64,000 bases of DNA from Bradyrhizobium sp. JYMT SZCCT0180 (GCF_018130165.1 NZ_JAFCLZ010000010.1:62001-126000); one strand, 5' to 3'. Positions 17,451-27,215 are shown, numbered from the stretch's first letter. Program-made: numbers and translations. Notes: generated from the sequence alone by a model not told the origin.

Positions 17451-18065
17451 CTACGCCGAAACGCAATTCACCCACAGCACAACCGCCTTGGCCTTGTCGG
17501 ACGGATTGCTGAAGCGGTGCGGGCGGCGGCTGGCGAAACGGAAACTGTCGCCGGTCTTGAGCGTCCAGCTTTCGGCATCGACGGTGAGGTTCATTTCGCC
17601 TTCGAGCACGAGACCGGCTTCCTCGCCGTCATGCGTATACAATTCGTCACCGGTGCTGCCGGCGGGTTCCATGTGGACCAGAAACAGATTGAGACGGCCT
17701 TCGGAGCCGGAAGGGCGGAGCAACTGCTTGGAGATGCCGGTGCGCCACAAGTTCAACTCGGCGCGCTGCGGTTCGCGGGTGACGATGGCTTCCGGGCCGC
17801 TTCCGGCGGTGTCCTTGGCGCCGAACAGTCCGGCGATGCCGACGCCCAGCACGTCGGCGATGGTCGCCAGCACGCGCAGCGAAGGCGAGGAGAGGCCGCG
17901 TTCGATCTGGCTGAGGAAGCCGATCGACAGATCGGTGCGGGCGGCGATCGTTTCGAGCGACAGCTTTCGGCTTCGCCGCAACTCGCGGAGGCGCTGCCCG
18001 ACCGCGACGTCCACCGCGGGCTCGGCCTTGACGGCCTTCTTGTTCATGCGCTTGCCGCCGCTCAC
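17451..18065 (-). CDS. XRE-cupin transcriptional regulator
   Basis: About 204 residues: N-terminal HTH (RRSRKLSLETIAARTDLSIG, about residues 30-49, then FLSQIERG) and a C-terminal cupin domain (HDGEEAGLVLEGEMNLTV, RRPHRFSNPSDK). It diverges from an amino acid ABC transporter operon and probably controls it. Start is GTG at 18065 (AAGGA 11 nt upstream) or ATG at 18047. It has the same layout as the regulator at 10743-11291, but the sequences differ clearly. Confidence 0.87.
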   Translation of the reverse strand: MSGGKRMNKKAVKAEPAVDVAVGQRLRELRRSRKLSLETIAARTDLSIGFLSQIERGLSSPSLRVLATIADVLGVGIAGLFGAKDTAGSGPEAIVTREPQRAELNLWRTGISKQLLRPSGSEGRLNLFLVHMEPAGSTGDELYTHDGEEAGLVLEGEMNLTVDAESWTLKTGDSFRFASRRPHRFSNPSDKAKAVVLWVNCVSA

Positions 18066-18081
18066 GTCAGACCGAGTCCTT

Positions 18082-18148
18082 CATGTGTATGAAAATCCCG
18101 CTTGCGCAATTCCGGGCAATGTGTCCATAATTTCATGGTTGTGAAAAT
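18082..18148. promoter_or_regulatory. Tandem candidate operators and promoter of the amino acid ABC operon
   Basis: Two direct copies of CATGnnTnTGAAAAT lie at 18082-18096 and 18134-18148, agreeing at 12 of 15 positions with starts 52 bp apart (about five helical turns). Between them is a plausible sigma-70 promoter, TTGCGC (18102-18107), 18-bp spacer, CATAAT (18126-18131). This fits control of the downstream operon by the divergent XRE-cupin protein. Confidence 0.4.
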
Positions 18149-18230
18149 AGGCTTGGACGGCGAAACCTGCAACTGGCTTGTTGAGAAGAGGCACATTCGC
18201 CGCCCGGTGCCCAAACAGTTGAGGGGTACG

Positions 18231-18998
18231 ATGCTTTTCAAACGTCTCGTTCAGGCCGCGGCCGCGGCGCTCGTCCTTGCCGCCGCCACGCCTTTGTCGG
18301 CGCAGCAGGTGCTCAAGGTGGGCTCGACCCCGACGGGCGTGCCCTTCACCTTCCTCGAAACCAAGTCCAACAGCATTCAGGGCGTGATGGTCGACCTGAT
18401 CACGGAGATCGGCAAGGACGCCGGCTTCCAGGTCCAGATCGAACCGATGCAATTCTCCGCGCTGGTGCCGTCGCTGACGTCGAACAAGATCGACATCATC
18501 TCGGCGGCGATGTTCGCCACCGCAGCGCGCAAGGAAGTGATCGATTTCTCGGAGGCCGTCTACACCTATGGCGAGGGTCTCGTGGTGCCGAAGACCGACG
18601 CCAAGAACTATGCCTCGCAGGAAGATCTGAAGGGCGAGGTGGTCGGCGCCCAGGTCGGAACGGCCTTCGTCGATGCGTTGAAGAAGACGGGATTGTTCAG
18701 CGAGGTCAAGGTCTACGACACCATTCCTGATATTTTGCGTGATGTGAACGCGGGCCGTCTCAAGGCCGGCTTCGCGGACTTTCCGATCCTCGCTTACAAT
18801 CTGAAGCAGGGCGCGTTCGGCGAAGTCCGGCTGGTGGATTCCTACAAGCCGGTCACCGTCGGCACGGTCTCGATCGGGGTCCGCAAGACCGACGGGGAAT
18901 TGCTCGGCAAGATCAACGCCTCGCTCGCCAAGCTCAAGGCCAATGGCGCGCTCGACAAGATTCTCGACAAATGGGGTCTGCAGCCCAAAGCGTCCTGA
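18231..18998 (+). CDS. Amino acid-type ABC transporter substrate-binding protein (family 3)
   Basis: A 255-residue periplasmic binding protein. The signal peptide runs MLFKRLVQAAAAALVLAAA and ends near LSAQQ; the mature part has family 3 features (VDLITEIGKDAGF, SNKIDIISAAMFATAARKEVIDFSE, DKILDKWG). The ATG at 18231 follows GAGGGG; an upstream open extension lacks sense as a signal. First gene of an operon with permease, ATPase, FAD oxidase and dehydrogenase. Ligand unknown, likely an amino acid or amine. Confidence 0.9.
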   Translation: MLFKRLVQAAAAALVLAAATPLSAQQVLKVGSTPTGVPFTFLETKSNSIQGVMVDLITEIGKDAGFQVQIEPMQFSALVPSLTSNKIDIISAAMFATAARKEVIDFSEAVYTYGEGLVVPKTDAKNYASQEDLKGEVVGAQVGTAFVDALKKTGLFSEVKVYDTIPDILRDVNAGRLKAGFADFPILAYNLKQGAFGEVRLVDSYKPVTVGTVSIGVRKTDGELLGKINASLAKLKANGALDKILDKWGLQPKAS

Positions 18999-19057
18999 TT
19001 GAGGCGCACTGAAGAAGGTATCTTGGACAGGCCTGGCCGGCAACGCGTGATGAACTG

Positions 19058-19711
19058 ATGCAAAATTTCCTGCGCGATGCCGTCGAGTTCATGCCGATCC
19101 TGCTGCAGGGCGTCTGGCTGACGGTCGTCGTCACCATCGGCTCGCTGCTGCTGTCGACCGTTCTGGGCCTGCTATGGGCCCTGATGCGGGTCTCCGGCAT
19201 TCGGGTCCTGTCGGGCCTCAGCGCCGGCCTGATCAACGTGATCCGCGGCATCCCGATCATCGTGCTGCTGTTCTACCTCTATTTCGTGATGCCCGACTTC
19301 GGCGTCGCGCTGACGGCGCTGCAGGCCTCGATCATCGGGCTCGGCATTGCCTATTCGGCCTACCAGGCCGAGAATTTCCGCGCCGGCATCGAGGCAATTG
19401 ACAAGGGGCAGATCGAGGCGGCGCAGACCATCGGCATGGGCTGGTGGCTGACCATGCGCCGCGTGGTGCTGCCGCAGGCGGTCAGGATCGTGCTGCCGCC
19501 CTACGGCAACGTCATGATCATGATGCTGAAGGATTCCTCGCAGGCCTCCACCATCACGGTCGCCGAGCTGGCGTTGCAGGGCAAATTGATCGCTTCCTCG
19601 ACCTTCAAGAACACCAGCGTGTTCACGCTGGTCGCGCTGATGTACCTGACCATGAGCATCCCGCTGATCCTGCTGGTTCGCCATTTCGAGAACAAGGCGA
19701 AGCGCAAATGA
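19058..19711 (+). CDS. Amino acid ABC transporter permease (HisM/GlnP type)
   Basis: A 217-residue permease with the family motif [14 protein letters not shown] and the coupling loop [22 protein letters not shown]. It overlaps the ATPase gene by 4 bp (ATGA). The ribosome site is weak, and the 59-bp gap to the binding-protein gene could moderate expression relative to it. Confidence 0.9.
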   Translation: MQNFLRDAVEFMPILLQGVWLTVVVTIGSLLLSTVLGLLWALMRVSGIRVLSGLSAGLINVIRGIPIIVLLFYLYFVMPDFGVALTALQASIIGLGIAYSAYQAENFRAGIEAIDKGQIEAAQTIGMGWWLTMRRVVLPQAVRIVLPPYGNVMIMMLKDSSQASTITVAELALQGKLIASSTFKNTSVFTLVALMYLTMSIPLILLVRHFENKAKRK

Positions 19712-20439
19712 TCGAGCTCAGCAACGTCCATAAGAGCTTTGGTTCCAACGAGGTACTCAAGGGCATTACAGCTTCGGTTGAGAAGAGCGAGGTGGTCTGC
19801 ATCATCGGTCCGTCAGGCTCCGGCAAGTCGACCATCCTGCGCTGCATCAACGGCCTGGAAAGCTACGACTCCGGCGAGATCCTGGTGGAGGGGGCAAAGG
19901 TCGACAACAAGGCGCCGTCGATCGTGGCGATCCGGACCCAGGTGTCGATGGTGTTCCAGCGCTTCAACCTGTTTCCGCACCGCACCGCGCTGGAGAACGT
20001 GGTCGAAGGTCCGATCTATGTGAAAAAGGAACCGCCGGCCGAGGCGCTCGAGCGCGGCCGCGCGCTGCTGGCGCAGGTCGGCCTTGCCGAGAAGGCGGAC
20101 GCCCATCCGGGTCAGCTTTCCGGCGGCCAGCAGCAGCGTGTCGCCATTGCCCGCGCGCTGGCGATGCAGCCCAAGGCGATCCTGTTCGACGAGCCGACCT
20201 CCGCGCTCGACCCTGAACTGGTCGGCGAGGTGCTCGGCGTGATGCGAAAACTTGCCGATGACGGCATGACCATGGTCGTGGTCACCCATGAGATGGGCTT
20301 TGCCCGGGACGTCGCCGACCGCGTGCTGTTCATCGACGGCGGCGTCATCGTCGAGCAGGGCGCGGCGAAGTCCGTGCTCAACGCGCCGCAGCACGCGCGG
20401 ACCCAGGATTTTCTGCACCGCGTGCTGCATCCCCTGTGA
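19708..20439 (+). CDS. Amino acid ABC transporter ATP-binding protein (GlnQ type)
   Basis: A 243-residue ATPase with Walker [11 protein letters not shown]-loop [10 protein letters not shown], signature [16 protein letters not shown], Walker [14 protein letters not shown] and the H-loop [15 protein letters not shown]. All hallmarks of polar amino acid transport ATPases are intact. Start fixed by ATGA overlap with the permease. Confidence 0.93.
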   Translation: MIELSNVHKSFGSNEVLKGITASVEKSEVVCIIGPSGSGKSTILRCINGLESYDSGEILVEGAKVDNKAPSIVAIRTQVSMVFQRFNLFPHRTALENVVEGPIYVKKEPPAEALERGRALLAQVGLAEKADAHPGQLSGGQQQRVAIARALAMQPKAILFDEPTSALDPELVGEVLGVMRKLADDGMTMVVVTHEMGFARDVADRVLFIDGGVIVEQGAAKSVLNAPQHARTQDFLHRVLHPL

Positions 20440-20458
20440 AACGAATTTGCCGGACCTG

Positions 20459-21754
20459 ATGAACTTGACCCATCAATCCCTTGCCCTGCCGCCGAGCCTC
20501 TACGCAGACACCGCCGTTGCGCCGGTCCCGACGCCGCTACTTGATGTCGATAAAAACGTGTCGGTCGCGATCATCGGCGGCGGCTTCGCCGGACTATCGA
20601 CCGCGCTTCATTTGGCCGAGCAGGGCACCGACGCGATCGTGCTCGAAGCCCAGCAGCCCGGCTGGGGCGCATCGGGCAATAATGGCGGCCAGCTCAATCC
20701 CGGCCTGAAGCTCGACCCCGATACGATCGAGGCGACGTTCGGCGCGGATCTCGGCCGGCGCATGATCGCGTTCGGCTACAACACGCCGGTGTTCACGCTC
20801 GAGCTGATCCGCCGTCTCGGCATTGAATGCGAGGCGCGGCAGAACGGCACCTTGCGCGCGGCCTATCATCCGTCCAGCACGGCTGGTGTCGAGACCACCG
20901 CCGAGCAATGCATCCGGCGCGGCATGCCGGTCACGGTGCTCGGCCGCGACGCCGTCCGCGAAGCGACCGGGACGGATCGCTATCTGCTGGCGATGAAGGA
21001 CGCACGCGGCGGCGACGTGCAGCCGCTGAGCTACGCGCGCGGTCTTGCGCGGGCGGCGATGGCTGCCGGTGCGGCCGTTCACGGCGAGACCCCGGCGACC
21101 TCGCTGCGGCGCGAGGGCGGACGATGGCGCATTGAAACCCCTCGCGCGGTGGTTCGCGCCGAAAAGGTCCTGATCGCCACCAACGGCTTCACCGACGACC
21201 TCTGGCCCGACCTGCGCCGCACCATCGTGCCGGTGTTCAGCTCGATCGCCGCGACCGAGCCTTTGCCCGATGAGGTCGCGCGAAAAATCATGCCGACGCG
21301 GTCGGTGCTGTACGAAAGCGGGCATATCACCGTCTATTATCGCATCGATGCGTCGAACCGCCTGTTGATGGGTGGCCGCGGTCCGATGCAGTGGATCAAG
21401 GATCCGGCGCCGGTCTCATACCTCATGCGTTACGCGGAGCGGCTTTGGCCTGGAATCCGCGGCGCGCGCTGGACGCACGGCTGGAACAGCCGACTCGCCA
21501 TGACGCCGGATCATTACCCGCATGTGCACGAACCCGGCGTGGGCGCGCTGGCCTATCTCGGCTGCAATGGCCGCGGCGTCGCGCTTGCAACCGCCATGGG
21601 GCAACAGCTCGCGAAACGGTTGATCGGCGGCGAGAAGGCCGAGATCGACATGCCGATCACGGGCTTGAAACCCATTCGTTTTCACGCATTGTGGCCGGTG
21701 GCGGTCAAGAGCGTGGTGATGACGGGCCGGATCCGCGATCGCCTTGGGCTTTAG
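20459..21754 (+). CDS. FAD-dependent oxidoreductase (DAO family, PuuB/OrdL-like)
   Basis: A 431-residue flavoenzyme: VAIIGGGFAGLSTALHLAEQG dinucleotide-binding motif near residue 36, GWGASGNNGGQ, and GCNGRGVALAT at the C-terminal FAD contact. It lies 19 bp downstream of the transporter ATPase, so it probably oxidises the imported amino compound, releasing ammonia and an aldehyde or oxo acid. It parallels the oxidase in the PotA operon (6374-7681), so the window has two importer-plus-oxidase modules. Confidence 0.88.
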   Translation: MNLTHQSLALPPSLYADTAVAPVPTPLLDVDKNVSVAIIGGGFAGLSTALHLAEQGTDAIVLEAQQPGWGASGNNGGQLNPGLKLDPDTIEATFGADLGRRMIAFGYNTPVFTLELIRRLGIECEARQNGTLRAAYHPSSTAGVETTAEQCIRRGMPVTVLGRDAVREATGTDRYLLAMKDARGGDVQPLSYARGLARAAMAAGAAVHGETPATSLRREGGRWRIETPRAVVRAEKVLIATNGFTDDLWPDLRRTIVPVFSSIAATEPLPDEVARKIMPTRSVLYESGHITVYYRIDASNRLLMGGRGPMQWIKDPAPVSYLMRYAERLWPGIRGARWTHGWNSRLAMTPDHYPHVHEPGVGALAYLGCNGRGVALATAMGQQLAKRLIGGEKAEIDMPITGLKPIRFHALWPVAVKSVVMTGRIRDRLGL

Positions 21755-21757
21755 GAC

Positions 21758-22819
21758 ATGAAGAACATCACGATCGGCGTGATCGGCGCCGGGCTGATCG
21801 GGCGCAAACATCTGCGCAAGCTCGCCGAGCGCGAAGATTACGAGCTGGTCGGCATCGCGGACGTGAACGCCGATGCGGTCTCCGCCGAGCACCCCAGGAC
21901 GCGCGTCTTCGCCGATTACCGCCAGCTGCTGGACGAAGCACGGCCGGAGGCCGTGATCATCGCCTCGCCCAACCAGCTTCATGCCGAGAATGGCATCGAA
22001 TGCGCCCGGCGGGGCATCCATATCCTGATCGAGAAACCGGTCACAGATACGCTCGATACGGCGGCCACTCTGATAACGGAAGTGCGCAAGGGCGGCGTCA
22101 AATCGCTGGTCGGACATCACCGCCGCCATCATCTGCCGGTCAAGACGCTGCAAGCGCTGCTGCGGGATGGCCGGTTCGGGGATGTCGTCGGCGTATCGGC
22201 GATCTGGGCGACGCATAAGCCGGCGGATTACTTCAAGATCGCGCCGTGGCGGCGTGAGGCCGGCGGCGGCCCGATCCTGATCAACCTGATCCATGAGATC
22301 GATTTCCTGCGCTACACCGTCGGCGAAATCGTAGCCGTCGAAGCCATTGCGTCTAATCGCCAGCGCGGCTTTGCGGTCGAGGATAGCGCCGCCGCGCTGA
22401 TCGAATTCGACAATGGCGCGCTCGGCACCTTTTTCATCAGCGACAGCGCCGTCTCGCCCTGGACGACGGAGCAGGGTCTGGGTGAGGCGCCGGAATTCCC
22501 GTTCAGCGGCGAAAGCAGCTACCGGTTCATGGGCCGCCGCGGCGCGATCGAGTTTCCGGAACTCGTGCAATGGACACAGGCGGGCGACGCGCAGGACTGG
22601 AACAAGCCGATCCAGGCCCAGCGCCTCCACGCGCCAACGATCGATCCCTATGTCGCGCAGCTCGATCATTTCCGCGACATTATCCGCGGCACCGCTTCCT
22701 CGTTGCAGCCGGTCGAGGATGGCGCGCGGTCCTTGCTCGCAACGCTTGCGATCGCCGAAGCCGCCACCGCCGGGCGGCGCATCGACTTGCGGGACCGGTA
22801 TGCGGCGCTTTCGCCATAG
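21758..22819 (+). CDS. Gfo/Idh/MocA-family oxidoreductase
   Basis: A 353-residue NAD(P)-dependent dehydrogenase with N-terminal Rossmann motif IGVIGAGLIGRKH and the family signature HILIEKPV (catalytic lysine). It starts 3 bp after the oxidase stop, so it belongs to the same transcript. Substrates in this family are sugars, polyols or cyclic polyols. Because the next gene is a dehydroshikimate dehydratase-like enzyme, quinate or shikimate is a possible substrate, but this is only suggestive. Confidence 0.87.
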   Translation: MKNITIGVIGAGLIGRKHLRKLAEREDYELVGIADVNADAVSAEHPRTRVFADYRQLLDEARPEAVIIASPNQLHAENGIECARRGIHILIEKPVTDTLDTAATLITEVRKGGVKSLVGHHRRHHLPVKTLQALLRDGRFGDVVGVSAIWATHKPADYFKIAPWRREAGGGPILINLIHEIDFLRYTVGEIVAVEAIASNRQRGFAVEDSAAALIEFDNGALGTFFISDSAVSPWTTEQGLGEAPEFPFSGESSYRFMGRRGAIEFPELVQWTQAGDAQDWNKPIQAQRLHAPTIDPYVAQLDHFRDIIRGTASSLQPVEDGARSLLATLAIAEAATAGRRIDLRDRYAALSP

Positions 22820-22862
22820 GTCCGCTGTGAATCAGTGAAAGTTATCGAAGACCAGAGCTAAC

Positions 22863-22880
22863 AATTGGTCCAAATGGTTG
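22863..22880. promoter_or_regulatory. Possible GntR-type operator upstream of the dehydroshikimate dehydratase-like gene
   Basis: The palindrome TTGGTCCAA (22865-22873) in an AT-rich context resembles operators of FadR-type GntR regulators, and TGG recurs just after it. No GntR gene is present in the window, so this is weak. Confidence 0.22.
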
Positions 22881-22949
22881 AAAACGAAGATGCTTTAGCT
22901 CTATCGTGCGGCCCTCGGGACGCGCCTGGGACCTTCCGGAGCTAATCGC

Positions 22950-24821
22950 ATGACCAAACGCTCGATCGCCACGGTTTCGCTGAGCGGCTCGCTCGACGAA
23001 AAGCTGCGCGCCATTGCTGGCGCCGGTTTCGATGCCGTCGAGATTTTCGAGAATGACCTGCTGACGTTCAACGGCAGCCCGCGCGACGTCGGAAAACTCT
23101 GCCGCGACCTCGGCCTTGCAATTTGCGCGTTCCAGCCGTTTCGCGATTTCGAGGGCATGCCCGAACCGCAGCGCGCCCGCAACTTCGCGCGCGCGGCGCA
23201 CAAGTTCGATCTGATGCAGGAATTGCGGACCGACTTGCTGCTGATCTGCAGCAACGTTTCACCGGCATCGCTTGGAGGCATCGACCGCGCCGCCGCGGAT
23301 TTCCGCGCCCTTGGCGAACTCGCGGCTTCGCACGGCCTGCGCGTTGGTTTCGAGGCGCTGGCCTGGGGGCGTCATGTCAATGACTATCGCGACGCCTGGG
23401 AAATCGTGCGCCGCGCCGATCACAAATCGATCGGGGTCATTCTCGACAGTTTTCACGCGCTGGCGCCGGGATTTCCGGTGAGCGCGATCCAGTCGATTCC
23501 GGCGGACAGGATCTTCCTGGTTCAGCTTGCCGACGCGCCGAAGCTTGGTCTCGACGTATTGTCCTGGAGCCGGCACTTCCGTTGCTTCCCGGGGCAGGGC
23601 GACCTGCCGGTGGGGGCCTTCATGGACGCTGTGGCCGCGACCGGATACAGCGGCCCGCTGTCGCTGGAGATATTCAACGATCAGTTTCGCTCCGGCTCGC
23701 CGGTCCGCACCGCGACCGACGGGCTGCGTTCGCTCATTTTGCTGGAGGATGAGCTGGCCAAGAGCTCCTCCAAGGCATCGACGCGGAGGCTGCAGCCCAA
23801 AGCGCAGAGCCGCGGCGTCGGCTTCGTCGAATTCGCCGTCGATGAAGCCAAGGCGAGGAGCCTGTCGGCGTTGTTGAGCCAGCTCGGCTTTCGCAAGACC
23901 GGCTCCCATCGCAGTAAGGATGTCGAGCGCTGGTCGCAAGGCCACATCGAGCTGGTCATCAACTGCGAACCGGACGGCTTTGCGCATTCGCACTATGTCA
24001 CGCACGGCCCGGGCGTCTGCGCCATCGCGATCGACATCGACGACGCCGGGAAAACCATGGCCCGCGCGGAAGCGCTGAAGGCCCACACCTTCTACCAGCC
24101 GGTTGGGCCCGGTGAACTCGAGATCCCCGCGATCCGGGGCGTCGGCGGCAGCCTGCTGTATTTTCTGCAAGCCGCGGGCAAGAACTGGGACACCGATTTC
24201 GAACCATTGCGCAGCGATGCCGCGAGCGACCGTCTCGACGCGGTCGACCATATCTCGCAGTCGATGCCTTATGACGAGATGCTGTCCTGGCTGTTGTTCT
24301 ACACCGGCATACTTGATCTGCAGCGCCTGCCGCAGATGGAAATCGCCGATCCGGTCGGGCTGGTGCAGAGCCAGGCGCTGATCAACGGTAATCAGGGCTT
24401 GCGCGTGATCCTGAACGGCTCGTCGGCGACGCGGACACTGTCGGCCCGTTTCATCAACGAATTCTTCGGCTCCGGGGTCCAGCACATCGCATTTTCATGC
24501 AGCGATATTTTCACAGCTGTCGCTGATATGCGCTCGCGCGGTGCGGATTTCCTGAAGATCCCGGACAATTACTACGACGATATCGAAGCCAAATACGATC
24601 TCGATGCCGCGACGATGACGGCGCTGCGCGACAACCAGATTTTGTACGACCGCGAAGGCGACGGCGAATTCTTCCAGGTCTACACCCACACCTTCGATGA
24701 CCGGTTCTTCTTCGAGATCGTCCAGCGGCGGGACTACCAGGGATTTGGTGCCGCCAATGCCGCGGTTCGCCTCGCGGCGCAGACGCGGGAGTCGCGGCCC
24801 TTGACCATTCCCCGCGCGTGA
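22950..24821 (+). CDS. quiC1: Two-domain sugar phosphate isomerase-like / HPPD-like protein, probable 3-dehydroshikimate dehydratase
   Basis: A 623-residue fusion. Residues 1-280 are a xylose isomerase-like TIM barrel (KRSIATVSLSGSLDEKL start; the SFHAL and LSLEIFND strands carry metal ligands). Residues 290-610 resemble 4-hydroxyphenylpyruvate dioxygenase, with facial-triad candidates H in DAVDHISQSM, H in VQHIAFSCSD and E in FFFEIVQRRDY. This architecture is known for QuiC1-type 3-dehydroshikimate dehydratase, which forms protocatechuate in quinate/shikimate use. It lies 130 bp after the dehydrogenase gene and may have its own promoter. The symbol is by family architecture. Confidence 0.82.
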   Translation: MTKRSIATVSLSGSLDEKLRAIAGAGFDAVEIFENDLLTFNGSPRDVGKLCRDLGLAICAFQPFRDFEGMPEPQRARNFARAAHKFDLMQELRTDLLLICSNVSPASLGGIDRAAADFRALGELAASHGLRVGFEALAWGRHVNDYRDAWEIVRRADHKSIGVILDSFHALAPGFPVSAIQSIPADRIFLVQLADAPKLGLDVLSWSRHFRCFPGQGDLPVGAFMDAVAATGYSGPLSLEIFNDQFRSGSPVRTATDGLRSLILLEDELAKSSSKASTRRLQPKAQSRGVGFVEFAVDEAKARSLSALLSQLGFRKTGSHRSKDVERWSQGHIELVINCEPDGFAHSHYVTHGPGVCAIAIDIDDAGKTMARAEALKAHTFYQPVGPGELEIPAIRGVGGSLLYFLQAAGKNWDTDFEPLRSDAASDRLDAVDHISQSMPYDEMLSWLLFYTGILDLQRLPQMEIADPVGLVQSQALINGNQGLRVILNGSSATRTLSARFINEFFGSGVQHIAFSCSDIFTAVADMRSRGADFLKIPDNYYDDIEAKYDLDAATMTALRDNQILYDREGDGEFFQVYTHTFDDRFFFEIVQRRDYQGFGAANAAVRLAAQTRESRPLTIPRA

Positions 24822-24827
24822 AAGAAT

Positions 24828-25556
24828 CTAAAGCGCGATCGATCCGATGCTGGCGCCACCGCACACATAGAGCGCCTGGCCGGTGATGAAATCGGCATCG
24901 CGGCTCGAGAAGAACATCACGGCGCGCGCCACATCGCTCGGCCGGCCGATGCGGCCGACCGGTATAGAGCGGGCGAGTTGATCGACCTTCGGGCTGCCCT
25001 GCGGAATGACTTCGTGGAACATGTCGGTCTCGACCGGTCCAGGCGCCACCACATTGACGGTGATGCCGTGCGCGGCGGTTTCCAGCGCCCAGGTCCGCGC
25101 CATGCCGAGCATGCCGGATTTCGTCGCCGAATAGGCGGTGCGGGTGACAGCGCCGAGCGCGGCGCGCGAGGCGATCAGGACAATGCGTCCGAAATGCCGT
25201 TGCTTCATGCCTGGCAACGCGGCCTGCACCAGCGTCAAGGCCGCTCCGAGATGAAGCTGGCTGAGCGCTGCGATGTCGTCTGGCGTTACCTGTTCGATCA
25301 GATTGGGCCGGATGATCCCGGCATTGTGGACGATGTGCGAAACCTCATGCCGCGCAGCTACATCCCGGGCCGCATCCGCCGTCGCCTTCGGATCGAACAA
25401 ATCCACCACAACCGGCTCCAGCTTGGCGTGCGTCCAGTCCGGCAAGCGCCGGTCGAGCGAGATGACCTGGTGACCGGCGGCCAGCATCGCCTCGGCGATG
25501 CCCCGGCCGATGCCGCCGCTCGCGCCCGTGATGATGGCAACGTTGCTCTCGCTCAT
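24828..25556 (-). CDS. Short-chain dehydrogenase/reductase
   Basis: A 242-residue classical SDR: TGASGGIGRGIA cofactor motif, NAG (HNAGII), catalytic Ser in LIASRAALG, and Y-S-A-T-K. NAD rather than NADP is suggested by LDRR after the second strand. It is the last gene of the long minus-strand operon, 6 bp after a CoA ligase. In an indole-acetate pathway it could oxidise dioxindole to isatin or reduce or oxidise a CoA intermediate; the exact step is unknown. Confidence 0.85.
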   Translation of the reverse strand: MSESNVAIITGASGGIGRGIAEAMLAAGHQVISLDRRLPDWTHAKLEPVVVDLFDPKATADAARDVAARHEVSHIVHNAGIIRPNLIEQVTPDDIAALSQLHLGAALTLVQAALPGMKQRHFGRIVLIASRAALGAVTRTAYSATKSGMLGMARTWALETAAHGITVNVVAPGPVETDMFHEVIPQGSPKVDQLARSIPVGRIGRPSDVARAVMFFSSRDADFITGQALYVCGGASIGSIAL

Positions 25557-25562
25557 GATGTC

Positions 25563-27215
25563 TCACCCGGCCTTCTGCACTGTCCGCCGCTTCAGCGGAC
25601 GGGTATCAACACACATCTCGGAGCCGATCGTGGCAGTGACCAGCTCCTTGAGCGCGCCGCGCTGGATCTTCTGCGTCGAGGTCAGCGGCAGCGCCGACAC
25701 GAACGCGACATAGCCGGGCGCCTTGTAATAGGCGAGGCGGCTGAGACTCCATGCGACGAGATCGGCCGCGATCCGGTTACGCGATGCGGCGTCGGGCAGG
25801 TCGCCCTCGCTGACCACGCAGGCGAAGACCTCGTCGCCCCGCACCGGGTCCGGGGCAGGCGCCACCGCAACCTGCCTCACGGCCGGATGCTGCATCAGCA
25901 CGCTCTCGACTTCGACCGCCGAGATATTTTCGCCGGAGCGGCGGATCACGTTCTTCTTGCGGTCGACGAAATGAAACGCCCCATCCGGACCGCGCCGCAC
26001 CACGTCGCCGGTGTGAAACCAGCCGCCGTCCCATGCCTCCGCGGTGGCCTCAGCGTCCTTGAGATATTCGCGGAAGAAGCCGTAGCGGGGCGCTGCGCCG
26101 GTGTGGCGGACGAGAAGTTCACCGGGCTCATCGACACCGGCGTCTGCGCCGCCTTCAACAACGATGCGGGCCTCGAGTTCGGATCCGAGGCGGCCGAAGC
26201 AGCTTGTGCCGGTGTGGCGCGGTTCCGCGGAGGCGACGACCACGGCGCCGGCTCCGGTTTCAGTCATCGCCCAGGCTTCGACCAGAGGAAAGCCGAACCG
26301 CGCCTCAAACGAATCGTGCAGCGCCTTGTCGACACCGGCGCCAAAACCGAAGCGAACGCCATGGCGCCTGTCGTCGGCGCTTTCGGGCGCGCCCATCAGC
26401 ATCGGCGGCATCACGCCGAGATAGTGCACGATGGTGGCGCGGCTATCCCTGACGCTGGCCCACCAGCTCTTGGGGTGGAAACGGTCGAGCACGATCAGGC
26501 AGCCGCCGGTAGTCACCATCGCCATCGCGGAATAGGCCATCGCATTCATGTGGAATACCGGCAGCGGCGTCAGCATCCGCTCCGAGCCGTTGTTCAGCGC
26601 GATCAGACCGCCGACGGTGGCGTACCAATGTCCGGCATAGAGAAAGTATTCGTTCGGCAGCACGCAGCCTTTGGGCCGGCCGGTGGTACCGGACGTGTAG
26701 AGCAGGGCACACTCGCTGTCGCGATCGGGCGTGCCCGGCCGCGGCGCAGAGGCGTGGATTGCCGCCGGTTCGTCATCCGGCCCGACGACAGGAATGTCGC
26801 GGCCGATCGCCTTGGCTGCGGCCGCGACATCGTCCTGACGCGATGCAATCACGATCGCCGCGACGATCTCGGAATGGCCGATCAGATATTCCAGCTCCGC
26901 TGCACGCATGTCCGGATTGATCGGCACCAGCGACACGCCGATCGCATTGAGCGCAAACCAGTGCAGGAAGAAGCCCGGGCGATTCTCCATGAGGATGCCG
27001 ACCCGGTGGCCTCGGCCGTAGGCCTTGGCCCGATAGGCGTCGGTCAGCGCTGTAATCCGTGCGAACGCCTCGCCATAGCTGATCTCGCCGGCCGCGATGC
27101 CATAGGCCTGCGCAGTCTCGGGCAGCACCGCGAGAAATGGCTGGTCGCCGTGGCTCGCCGCGGCGCGCGCGAAAGCCTCGAAGACGGTTGCCGGAGACTC
27201 GATCGGGAGCTGCAT
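25563..27215 (-). CDS. AMP-forming acyl-CoA ligase 1
   Basis: A 550-residue ANL-superfamily enzyme with the P-loop LLYTSGTTGRPKG, the AWAMTETGAG motif, the hinge DRKKNVIRRSGENIS and the C-terminal catalytic lysine in TSTQKIQRG. It activates a carboxylate as an acyl-AMP and then a CoA thioester. It lies 7 bp after the dioxygenase beta gene. An aryl or indolyl acetate derivative, or anthranilate, is the likely substrate in this context. Start at MQLPIES (27215) avoids overlap with the beta subunit. Confidence 0.87.
   Translation of the reverse strand: MQLPIESPATVFEAFARAAASHGDQPFLAVLPETAQAYGIAAGEISYGEAFARITALTDAYRAKAYGRGHRVGILMENRPGFFLHWFALNAIGVSLVPINPDMRAAELEYLIGHSEIVAAIVIASRQDDVAAAAKAIGRDIPVVGPDDEPAAIHASAPRPGTPDRDSECALLYTSGTTGRPKGCVLPNEYFLYAGHWYATVGGLIALNNGSERMLTPLPVFHMNAMAYSAMAMVTTGGCLIVLDRFHPKSWWASVRDSRATIVHYLGVMPPMLMGAPESADDRRHGVRFGFGAGVDKALHDSFEARFGFPLVEAWAMTETGAGAVVVASAEPRHTGTSCFGRLGSELEARIVVEGGADAGVDEPGELLVRHTGAAPRYGFFREYLKDAEATAEAWDGGWFHTGDVVRRGPDGAFHFVDRKKNVIRRSGENISAVEVESVLMQHPAVRQVAVAPAPDPVRGDEVFACVVSEGDLPDAASRNRIAADLVAWSLSRLAYYKAPGYVAFVSALPLTSTQKIQRGALKELVTATIGSEMCVDTRPLKRRTVQKAG

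Noticed and set aside
16989..18092. A 367-codon plus-strand frame across the repeat island and the XRE-cupin gene
   Set aside because: It translates palindromic repeats and the antisense of a well-supported regulator, so it cannot be a real protein.
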